Below are positions 1 to 5,223 of a stretch of 5,223 nucleotides of DNA, piece after piece. Source of the DNA: an uncultured Leucobacter sp. (GTDB taxonomy: Bacteria > Actinomycetota > Actinomycetes > Actinomycetales > Microbacteriaceae); assembly GCA_937872275.1 (NCBI GenBank), contig CALMSE010000005.1, forward strand, positions 1 through 5,223, in the 5' to 3' direction. The notes below the pieces were generated by a model. That model was given only the letters and a program-made list of their open reading frames with translations. It did no database searches and had not been told where the DNA came from. The translations under genes and the position numbers were made by a program. Numbering within the stretch: the stretch's first letter is position 1; the number at the start of each line of letters is the position of its first letter.

Positions 1-17
1 GGCCGGCGGCCGGCGAC
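1..17. other. GC-rich edge downstream of the ATPase stop; no gene supported
   Basis: The 17 bases after the ATPase stop contain GGCCGGC twice in tandem (1-7 and 8-14). This could be the start of a terminator stem or simply the spacer to a further gene, but too little is visible to decide. Confidence 0.3.
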
Positions 18-1769
18 TCACCGCACGAGGTCGAGGGTGTGCGCCGCCAGCGTCCGCGTGTACTCCTCGCGGGGCGCGTCGAGCAGCTGCTCCGTCGGCG
101 CGGCCTCGACGATCCGGCCCTGATCGAGCACGATCACCGAGTCGGCGATGCTGCGCACCACCGCGAGGTCGTGCGTGACGAACACCATCGACAGGCCGTC
201 GTCGAGCAGCGAGCGCAGCAGCTCGACGATCGACGCCTGCACCGAGACGTCGAGGGCCGAGGTGACCTCGTCGCACACGAGCAGCTCCGGGTCGCACAGC
301 AGCGATCGTGCGATGGCGACGCGCTGCCGCTGGCCGCCGGAGAGCTCCGAGGCATAGCGGTCGGCGAGCTCGGCCGGCAGCTCGACCCGCTCCAGGGCCT
401 CGCCCACTCTGCGCCGGGTCTCTCGGCCGTCGAGTCGCGAGAACTGCTCCAGCGGCACCCGGAGCGAGGCGCCGATGGTGCGCCGCGGGTTCAGCGAGGC
501 GTACGGGTTCTGGAAGATGTACTGCAGCGAGCGGCGGGCCTCGGGCGAGCGATCCCTCGCCGAGCGGGCGAGCTGCACGTCCCGCAACCTGATGCCGCCG
601 TCCCACTCGGCGTGCAGGCCGATGAGGCACCTCGAGAGCGTCGTCTTGCCGCTCCCGGACTCGCCCACGAGGGCCACGCACTCGCCCCGACGCACGTCGA
701 ACGAGACGTCGTGCAGCACCGCGTTCCCGCCGTAGGAGGCGCTGAGGCCCCGCACCGACAGCAGCGGCGACTCCTCGAAGGAGGTGCGGATCTCGGCGCG
801 TTCGCGCGTCGCCTCGGAACGGCGATCGAGCACCTCTTCGGCGCGGATGCACCGCACCAGCCGCTCGGGCGAGACCTCGCGCAGCTCCGGATCGCGCTCC
901 CGGCACGCCAGCCGCGCGAAGGGGCAGCGCGGCGCGTAGGGGCAGCCCTCGCCGGTCTCGCCGACCGCCGGCGCCCGCCCGTCGATCGGCCGCAGCTTCA
1001 GGCGCTCGCGCACGGAGGGCACCGCGTCGAGCAGCGCGAGGGAGTAGGGGTGGGCGGGGGAGCGGAGCACCCGGGCGGTGGCGCCCTGCTCCACGAAGTC
1101 GCCGGCGTACATCACCGAGACCCGCTGCGCGACGTTCGCGATGACCGCGAGGTCGTGCGACACGTAGACCGCGGCGTCGTTCTCCTCCGCGCACAGCTCG
1201 CGCACGAGCTCGAGTACCCGGGACTGGGTCGCGACGTCGAGGCCGGTGGTGGGCTCGTCGAGCACGACCAGCCTCGGCCTGCGCATCAGCGCCATCGAGA
1301 TCGCCACGCGCTGCTGCTGGCCGCCGGAGAGCTCGCGCGGACGCCGCCGCAGCATGGCGGCGTCCGACGGCAGGCCCACGCGCTCGAGCAGTTCGCCCGC
1401 TCGCGCCCGGGCGCGCGCGGGCGCGACATCCATCTCCTCGGTCAGCTGCACGCCGATGGGCAGCAGCGGGTTCAGCGCGGTCGCCGGATCCTGCGGCACA
1501 TAGGCGACGAGGCCGCCGCGAGCGCGTCGCAGCGCCCGGCCCCGCAGAGAGAGCAGATCCGTGCCGCCGACGCGCACCTCGCCGCCCGCGATCCGGCTGC
1601 CGCGCCTGGCGTAGCCGAGCAGGGCGAGCGCCAGGGTGCTCTTGCCCGATCCCGACTCGCCGACGAGGCCCATCGTCTCGCCCGCCGCGAGCGCGAAGGA
1701 GGCGTCCCGCACGATCGGGCGTCCGTCGGTCAGCTCCACCCGGAGCCCTCGGACCTCGACATCGCTCAT
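18..1769 (-). CDS. Fused Dpp/Opp-type ABC transporter ATPase (DppD-DppF fusion)
   Basis: This 583-residue cytoplasmic protein should hydrolyse ATP to drive import through the two permeases encoded just upstream. Two complete nucleotide-binding domains are visible. Domain 1 has Walker A GESGSGKST (37-45), Q-loop Gln93, signature LSGGQQQR (147-154), Walker B LVVLDEPTTGLD (167-178) and switch His205. Domain 2 has Walker A GESGSGKTT (369-377), Q-loop Gln420, signature LSGGQRQR (476-483), Walker B LLVCDEVTSALD (496-507) and switch His533. Both keep the catalytic Glu (172 and 501), so both sites look active. Between them lies the Dpp/Opp C-terminal extension with HPYSLALLDAVP (240-251) and Cys276, 282, 289 and 307, spaced like the Fe-S cysteine motif of DppD proteins. 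Domain 2 ends soon after its EEYTRTL segment and has no second cysteine set. The ATG at 1769 is preferred because the protein aligns with the family from its first residues, a GGAAGGAAGGG tract lies 7 bases upstream, and it overlaps the preceding stop as ATGA. The frame stays open upstream to 2195, but that part lies inside the permease gene. Fused ATPases of this kind include E. coli GsiA; the substrate is unknown. Confidence 0.96.
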   Translation of the reverse strand: MSDVEVRGLRVELTDGRPIVRDASFALAAGETMGLVGESGSGKSTLALALLGYARRGSRIAGGEVRVGGTDLLSLRGRALRRARGGLVAYVPQDPATALNPLLPIGVQLTEEMDVAPARARARAGELLERVGLPSDAAMLRRRPRELSGGQQQRVAISMALMRRPRLVVLDEPTTGLDVATQSRVLELVRELCAEENDAAVYVSHDLAVIANVAQRVSVMYAGDFVEQGATARVLRSPAHPYSLALLDAVPSVRERLKLRPIDGRAPAVGETGEGCPYAPRCPFARLACRERDPELREVSPERLVRCIRAEEVLDRRSEATRERAEIRTSFEESPLLSVRGLSASYGGNAVLHDVSFDVRRGECVALVGESGSGKTTLSRCLIGLHAEWDGGIRLRDVQLARSARDRSPEARRSLQYIFQNPYASLNPRRTIGASLRVPLEQFSRLDGRETRRRVGEALERVELPAELADRYASELSGGQRQRVAIARSLLCDPELLVCDEVTSALDVSVQASIVELLRSLLDDGLSMVFVTHDLAVVRSIADSVIVLDQGRIVEAAPTEQLLDAPREEYTRTLAAHTLDLVR

Positions 1770-2665
1770 CGGGAGTCCCTTCCTTCCGTCCTCGCCATCA
1801 CCCGCGCGGCGCCCTCGGAGATGAGGTTGCCGCCGACGGTGAACAGCACGATCAGCACGATGGGCGCGAGCACCGAGAAGGCCTGCGTGGAGAGGCCCGT
1901 GCGGTTCTCGCTGACCATGAGGCCCCAGTCCGGCGTCGGCGGCTGGATGCCGTAGCCGATGAAGCTCAGCGAGGCCAGCAGGTTGATCGAGATCATGAGG
2001 CGGATCCCGAGCTCGACGAACAGCGGCGAGGTGATGTTCGGCAGGATCTCCTGCCGCAGGATGCGGCCGGATGGCATCCCCACCGTCTTCGCCCACTGCA
2101 CGTACTCCCTGCCGACGACCGGCTGGGCGGTCCCGCGCACGACCCGGGCCACGCCGGGCAGCAGCGCGATCGCGACGAGCACCACCAGCAACCACGGCTG
2201 GGGGCCGATGATCGAGACGAAGAGCAGGGTGAAGACGAGCGAGGGGAACGCCAGCACGAAGTCCATCAGGCGCATCAGCACGGTGTCGACCGCGCCGCCG
2301 AAATACGCGGCGGCCAGGCCGACGGCCGCGCCGAGGCCGGTCGAGACGAGGGCGGCGACGGGGGCCATCCAGATGATGTTGCTGCCGCCGGCGAGCACCC
2401 GGGACAGCACGTCCCGGCCCAGCATGTCGGTGCCGAGCAGCGCGCCGTCGCCCGGAGGCGCATACGGCAGGCCGATCGAGACGCTGGGGTCGTAGGGGGT
2501 GACGAAGGGGCCGATGAGCGCGACCAGGCTCGCGACGACGAGGAACAGCACCCCGAGCCTCAGCTGCCCGCTCCGCCAGAAGCGCGCGATCCCCTTCGGC
2601 CGCCTGCGGGCGCGCGGGATCTCGATCGTGCCGCTCGCGGCTTCCCGGCTATCGACGTTCGCCAC
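1766..2665 (-). CDS. Dpp/Opp-type ABC transporter permease, DppC-like
   Basis: This 299-residue inner-membrane protein should be the second half of the transport channel, paired with the DppB-like permease. A basic cytoplasmic N-terminus with RARRRPKG (18-25) precedes about six hydrophobic segments, near 37-56, 99-121, 134-153, 157-177, 216-235 and 264-282. DppC hallmarks are LGTDMLGRDVLSR (77-89), MRLMDFVLAFPSLVF (131-145), the ATPase-coupling EAA loop (187-210, from REYVQWAKTVG to LPN) and SFIGYGIQPPTPDWGLM (234-250). The start is chosen as the GTG at 2665 because AGGAG sits 6 bases upstream. A GTG at 2689 would add eight residues (including a Cys-Cys pair) but has no ribosome binding site. 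The gene overlaps the DppB-like gene by 17 bases and the ATPase gene by 4, so translational coupling is likely. The C-terminus, ending RTEGRDSR, lacks the DPR-type ending common in the family. Family assignment is firm; substrate is not. Confidence 0.96.
   Translation of the reverse strand: MANVDSREAASGTIEIPRARRRPKGIARFWRSGQLRLGVLFLVVASLVALIGPFVTPYDPSVSIGLPYAPPGDGALLGTDMLGRDVLSRVLAGGSNIIWMAPVAALVSTGLGAAVGLAAAYFGGAVDTVLMRLMDFVLAFPSLVFTLLFVSIIGPQPWLLVVLVAIALLPGVARVVRGTAQPVVGREYVQWAKTVGMPSGRILRQEILPNITSPLFVELGIRLMISINLLASLSFIGYGIQPPTPDWGLMVSENRTGLSTQAFSVLAPIVLIVLFTVGGNLISEGAARVMARTEGRDSR
1777..1787 (-). promoter_or_regulatory. Ribosome binding site of the fused ATPase
   Basis: The purine tract GGAAGGAAGGG on the minus strand ends 7 bases before the ATG at 1769. 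It lies inside the 3' end of the DppC-like gene. With the ATGA stop/start overlap at 1766-1769, it supports both reinitiation by the same ribosomes and independent initiation, and it argues against longer in-frame starts up to 2195. Confidence 0.75.
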
Positions 2666-3659
2666 GATTCGCTCCTGACAGCAGATCACCGAAGAGGTTC
2701 ATCGCGAAGTAGAGGACCGCGATGATGAGGATGAGGGCCTGGAGAACGGGCAGGTCGCGGTTGCGCGCGGCCTCGATGACCATCGATCCCATGCCGGGGT
2801 AGGCGTAGAGGTATTCGACCACCACGACGCCGCCGATGACGAAGGCGGCGACGATCATCGCGGCGGGGATCGCGGGTGCGAGGGCGTTCGGCAGGGCGTG
2901 CCGGAACAGCACCCGCCAGGTGCCGACGCCCTTGAGCCGGGCCATCTCGACGTACTCGCTCGAGAGCACGTCGATGTACGAGACGCGGATCAGGCGGCTG
3001 AGGTACATCGAGCCGCCGATCACCAGCGTGAGCACGGGGAGGAAGATCAGATCGGGGTGCTGCCACGGCAGGTCCTGCGGCGGGAACTGCGCCACCGGCG
3101 GGAAGATGCGGAGCACGTTGGTCGAGAGCAGCGCGATCAGCAGGGTGCCGGTGACGAACTCCGGGGTCGCGTTCAGTACCATCGACACGGTGAGGAAGCC
3201 GCGGTCGAGCGCCCGGTCGCGGAAGTAGGCGGCCGCCACGCCGAGCACGAGCGACACGGGGATCATGATCGCGAACGCGGTCAGACCCAGCACGATGGAG
3301 TTGCGGACGCGCAGGCCGATGATCTCGTTCACCGGGCGGCCCGTGATGAGCGAGGTGCCGAAGTCGCCGTGCAGCACCCCGGAGAGCCAGCTCCAGTACT
3401 GGGCCGGCAGGGGCTGATCGAGGCCCAGCTGCGTTCGCAGGGCCTCCGCCCGCTCCGGCGTCGTGTCGACGCCGAGGATGATGGTGACGACGTCCCCCGG
3501 CAGGGCCTGGGTCGCCAGGAACACGATCAGCGAGGTGACGAGCAGCAGGATCGCGATCTCGGCGATCTTCAGCAGGACCCTCGCCCAGATCGGCTTCCGC
3601 GTGCGCGTCATGACCCGGGGCGAGAAGGCCCGGGTGTCGATCGGTACGGGTGCGGCCAT
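2649..3659 (-). CDS. Dpp/Opp-type ABC transporter permease, DppB-like
   Basis: This 336-residue inner-membrane protein should form one half of the importer channel. Hydrophobic segments lie near 33-53, 120-145, 154-177, 204-222, 262-284 and 306-326. Family marks are ALPGD (52-56), the periplasmic-side GDFGTSLITGRPV (98-110), an EAA coupling loop (235-258, starting EYVEMARLKGVG and ending LPN) and the DppB-typical VEYLYAYPGMGSM (281-293). The N-terminus carries about 25 extra polar residues before the first membrane segment, with a second Met at 17. The ATG at 3659 is preferred because GAGGAG lies 7 bases upstream. The C-terminus reads NLFGDLLSGANRGERR, where relatives usually continue through a DPR-like motif. 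The gene follows the binding-protein gene after 69 bases containing a strong hairpin, and its last 17 bases are shared with the DppC-like gene. Confidence 0.96.
   Translation of the reverse strand: MAAPVPIDTRAFSPRVMTRTRKPIWARVLLKIAEIAILLLVTSLIVFLATQALPGDVVTIILGVDTTPERAEALRTQLGLDQPLPAQYWSWLSGVLHGDFGTSLITGRPVNEIIGLRVRNSIVLGLTAFAIMIPVSLVLGVAAAYFRDRALDRGFLTVSMVLNATPEFVTGTLLIALLSTNVLRIFPPVAQFPPQDLPWQHPDLIFLPVLTLVIGGSMYLSRLIRVSYIDVLSSEYVEMARLKGVGTWRVLFRHALPNALAPAIPAAMIVAAFVIGGVVVVEYLYAYPGMGSMVIEAARNRDLPVLQALILIIAVLYFAMNLFGDLLSGANRGERR
2672..2676 (-). promoter_or_regulatory. Ribosome binding site deciding the GTG start of the DppC-like permease
   Basis: AGGAG on the minus strand lies 6 bases before the GTG at 2665. 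The alternative GTG at 2689 is preceded by AACCTCTTCG, which has no Shine-Dalgarno match. The site lies inside the last codons of the DppB-like gene, as expected for coupled translation. Confidence 0.8.
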
Positions 3660-3666
3660 GAGACGG

Positions 3667-3672
3667 CTCCTC
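3667..3672 (-). promoter_or_regulatory. Ribosome binding site of the DppB-like permease
   Basis: The minus strand reads GAGGAG, then 7 bases, then the ATG at 3659. This supports that start over the internal Met17 codon. The site lies only 8 bases from the base of the intercistronic hairpin, so folding could affect ribosome access. Confidence 0.8.
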
Positions 3673-3680
3673 GGTGCGGG

Positions 3681-3713
3681 GCCCGGGGCCCGGACGGCGT
3701 CCGGGCCCCGGGC
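3681..3713 (-). promoter_or_regulatory. Strong intercistronic GC hairpin between binding-protein and permease genes
   Basis: The arms at 3681-3695 and 3699-3713 are perfect reverse complements of 15 bases (GCCCGGGGCCCGGAC against GTCCGGGCCCCGGGC), with a 3-base loop. Fourteen of the 15 pairs are G-C. In the transcript the hairpin begins 15 bases after the binding-protein stop and ends 8 bases before the permease ribosome binding site. No T-run follows on either strand, so it is not a classic intrinsic terminator. The position matches intercistronic stem-loops in other ABC operons that protect the upstream message from 3' decay or lower downstream expression, giving more binding protein than permease. 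That role is inference here. Confidence 0.75.
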
Positions 3714-3728
3714 GGGGTGGAAGGGGGC

Positions 3729-5223
3729 TCAGCCTTCGAGGGTCACGCCTCGGAAGTTGTAGCCGGTGCGACCCCAGCGATCGGGGGTGAGCCCCACGAC
3801 GCGGACGTCGTGCACGACCACGGTGTTGCCCTGGACGGCGATGATGTCGCCGCCGCGCTCCCACTCGATCTCGAGCATGCGGGTGATGTAGCCGCACTGC
3901 TCGTCCTCGTCGGCCGTCGCGAACAGCTTGTCGGCGAGCTCGTTGTACTCGGGGTCGTCGAAGTGGGTGACGTTCTGCTCGCCGCCCGGCTGGAGGTAGG
4001 ACGGGATCATCGAGAAGTAGTCGCCGCCGTCGAGGCCGATGGCGAAGGGCCACTCGCGGTACTTCGAGAGGAAGTCGGCGACGTCGAGCTGGCGCACCTC
4101 GATGGTGACGCCGGCCTCGGCCGCGTGCTGGGCGAACAGCTGAGCGGTCTCCATCATGCCCGGCATCATGCCGTCGGTGACGAGCTCGGCGCTGAGGCCC
4201 GCCTGTCCGGCCTCCTCGAGCAGCTGCTTCGCACGATCGATGTCCTGCTCCCGCTGCTCCACATCCGGGGCGGGGCAGGCGGTCGCGCGGGTGCGCATGT
4301 CGTTGCCGACCACGCCGAAGCCGCCATAGGCGTTCGAGAGCACCTGTTCGCGGTCGACGATCAGCCGGAAGGCCTCCCGCACCTTCGGGTCGTCGAAGGG
4401 CGCGATGTCGGTGCGCATGCTGAGCGTGAGGCCGCCGACGGCTTCGGCCTCGGTCGAGGTCAGCTGATCGCTCTGCAGGAGCCCGGCGACCTCGGGGAAG
4501 GGCACCGAGTTGGCGATGTCGATCTGGTTCGCGCGCAGCGCGTTCACCATGGACGCCTGATCGGGGAAATGGACGATGTCGAGGTGCTCGAAGCCGGGCT
4601 TCTCGCCCCAGTAGTCCTCGAAGCGGTCGAAGGTCGCCTGCTGCTGCGGGGTGAAGTCGGTGACCACCCAGGGGCCGGTGCCCACCCGGTCTCCCGACTC
4701 GGGATCGCTGCTCGCCATCGGCAGGCGGTTCTGCGTCCACACCTGCGGGAAAGGCCCGTATGGCTCGAGCAGCTCGATCTGGACGGTGAGGTCGTCGACC
4801 TTCGTGAGGCCCGCCGGATCCACCATCTGCAACTGCGTGGCGGCCGGGTACTGGTTCGCGGGGTCGAGGATCCAGTCGATGCTGTGGATCACGTCGTCGG
4901 CGTCGAAGTCGGTGCCGTCGTGGAACTTCACACCGTCGCGCAGGTGGACGGTCCAGGTGTCGAGCGTCTCGTTCGGCTCCATCGATTCGGCGAGCATGTA
5001 GACCAGGGATCCGTCGGGGCCGTAGGTGGTGAGCCCCTCGTAGACCTGCTCCGAGAAGACCGACTGCGACACGTTGCGCTGCAGCGGCCAGGGCGTCATC
5101 TCGTCGTTCGCCGATCCCACCATGCCGTAGGTCAGGGTGCCGCCGGATCCGTCGCCCGCGTCGCCGTCTCCCGCGTCGCCGCCGCCGGAGGAGCACGCCG
5201 CGAGGAGCAGGGTCGCGGCGGCC
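3729..5223 (-). CDS. Family 5 solute-binding lipoprotein of the importer (5' end missing)
   Basis: This is the extracellular substrate-capture component, incomplete because its start lies beyond the right edge. The reading frame enters at 5222 and gives 497 visible residues. They open with the end of a lipoprotein signal peptide, AAATLLLAAC, whose lipobox Cys codon is at 5193-5195, so the mature protein should be lipid-anchored to the outer face of the membrane. A Gly/Asp-rich linker of about 18 residues follows. The body matches SBP_bac_5: GTLTYGMVGSAN at the start, WTVHLRDGVKFHDGTDFDADD (fragment residues 90-110), GTGPWVVTDF (181-190) and FEDYWGEKP near 201. The C-terminal domain runs to the stop at 3729, giving a normal family length. 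An internal ATG at 5123 is not the start, because the in-frame lipobox lies upstream of it. The mature part after the anchor has only two cysteines (fragment residues 316 and 443), which might pair in a disulfide. As the first visible gene, it fits the usual binding protein-permease-permease-ATPase order. Peptide binding is the default guess; the ligand is undetermined. Confidence 0.95.
   Translation of the reverse strand, partial: AAATLLLAACSSGGGDAGDGDAGDGSGGTLTYGMVGSANDEMTPWPLQRNVSQSVFSEQVYEGLTTYGPDGSLVYMLAESMEPNETLDTWTVHLRDGVKFHDGTDFDADDVIHSIDWILDPANQYPAATQLQMVDPAGLTKVDDLTVQIELLEPYGPFPQVWTQNRLPMASSDPESGDRVGTGPWVVTDFTPQQQATFDRFEDYWGEKPGFEHLDIVHFPDQASMVNALRANQIDIANSVPFPEVAGLLQSDQLTSTEAEAVGGLTLSMRTDIAPFDDPKVREAFRLIVDREQVLSNAYGGFGVVGNDMRTRATACPAPDVEQREQDIDRAKQLLEEAGQAGLSAELVTDGMMPGMMETAQLFAQHAAEAGVTIEVRQLDVADFLSKYREWPFAIGLDGGDYFSMIPSYLQPGGEQNVTHFDDPEYNELADKLFATADEDEQCGYITRMLEIEWERGGDIIAVQGNTVVVHDVRVVGLTPDRWGRTGYNFRGVTLEG
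5148..5177 (-). repeat. Tandem 15-base repeat encoding (Asp-Ala-Gly-Asp-Gly) x2 in the lipoprotein linker
   Basis: The minus strand has GACGCGGGAGACGGC followed directly by GACGCGGGCGACGGA, matching at 13 of 15 bases. It encodes DAGDGDAGDG just after the lipobox cysteine, within the flexible Gly/Asp-rich tether. Such tethers vary in length between related lipoproteins, and slippage of this repeat is a plausible cause. Confidence 0.7.

Noticed and set aside
1402..1415. A perfect 14-base palindrome CGCGCCCGGGCGCG.
   Set aside because: It lies inside the ATPase coding region, where the codons encode an Ala/Arg-rich helix (PARARARAG). Short GC palindromes are expected by chance at this base composition.
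39..1955. A 638-codon plus-strand open frame antisense to the ATPase gene and the end of the DppC-like gene.
   Set aside because: It is an antisense shadow of GC-biased codons. Its product is rich in Arg, Ala, His and Gln, has no recognisable domain, and lies opposite a gene with complete ABC motifs.
1770..2195. A 142-residue N-terminal extension of the ATPase frame.
   Set aside because: It lies wholly within the DppC-like coding region in another frame and has low-complexity composition. The ATG at 1769 has a ribosome binding site and an ATGA overlap, and it begins where the family homology begins.
1959..2495. A 178-codon plus-strand open frame opposite the DppC-like permease gene, and similar shorter frames at 2836-3228, 3463-3762 and 4651-5001.
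   Set aside because: Each is antisense to a strongly supported gene (3463-3762 also crosses the spacer) and shows no domain or signal of its own.
3681..3713. The intercistronic hairpin as a rho-independent terminator.
   Set aside because: There is no T-run after the stem on either strand, and the operon clearly continues downstream with matching transporter genes.
2686..5196. An 836-codon minus-strand open frame through the permease and binding-protein genes.
   Set aside because: It is a frame-shifted shadow of two well-supported genes and their spacer. The product is low-complexity Arg/Gly/Pro/His sequence with no family match.

Overview
The window reads as one leftward-transcribed (minus strand) operon for an oligopeptide/dipeptide-type (Dpp/Opp, also called PepT) ABC importer. 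The DNA is very GC-rich, codons end mostly in G or C, genes are packed with overlaps, and the binding protein is a lipoprotein with a Gly/Asp-rich linker. This suits a high-GC actinobacterium, possibly of the Microbacteriaceae type, but the taxonomy is inference from composition and style only.

Layout in transcription order, right to left. (1) 5223-3729: a family 5 solute-binding lipoprotein, missing its start and most of its signal peptide at the right edge. (2) 3728-3660: a 69-base gap holding a perfect 15-bp GC hairpin and the ribosome binding site of the next gene. (3) 3659-2649: a DppB-like permease. (4) 2665-1766: a DppC-like permease, overlapping the previous gene by 17 bases; its best start is a GTG at 2665. 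(5) 1769-18: a 583-residue ATPase in which DppD-like and DppF-like halves are fused, joined to the permease gene by a 4-base ATGA overlap. (6) 17-1: GC-rich edge sequence with no supported gene.

Together these genes give a complete importer. The lipoprotein captures substrate outside the membrane, the two six-helix permeases form the channel, and the fused ATPase supplies both nucleotide-binding sites. The substrate cannot be read from the sequence: peptides are the default guess, but nickel chelates, opines, sugars or other small molecules are carried by relatives. The operon promoter and any regulator lie outside the window.

I found no sign of a new biological system, mobile element, RNA gene or CRISPR array. 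The points most worth a second look are the intercistronic hairpin, the single Fe-S-type cysteine motif buried in the middle of the fused ATPase, and the unusual C-termini of both permeases.
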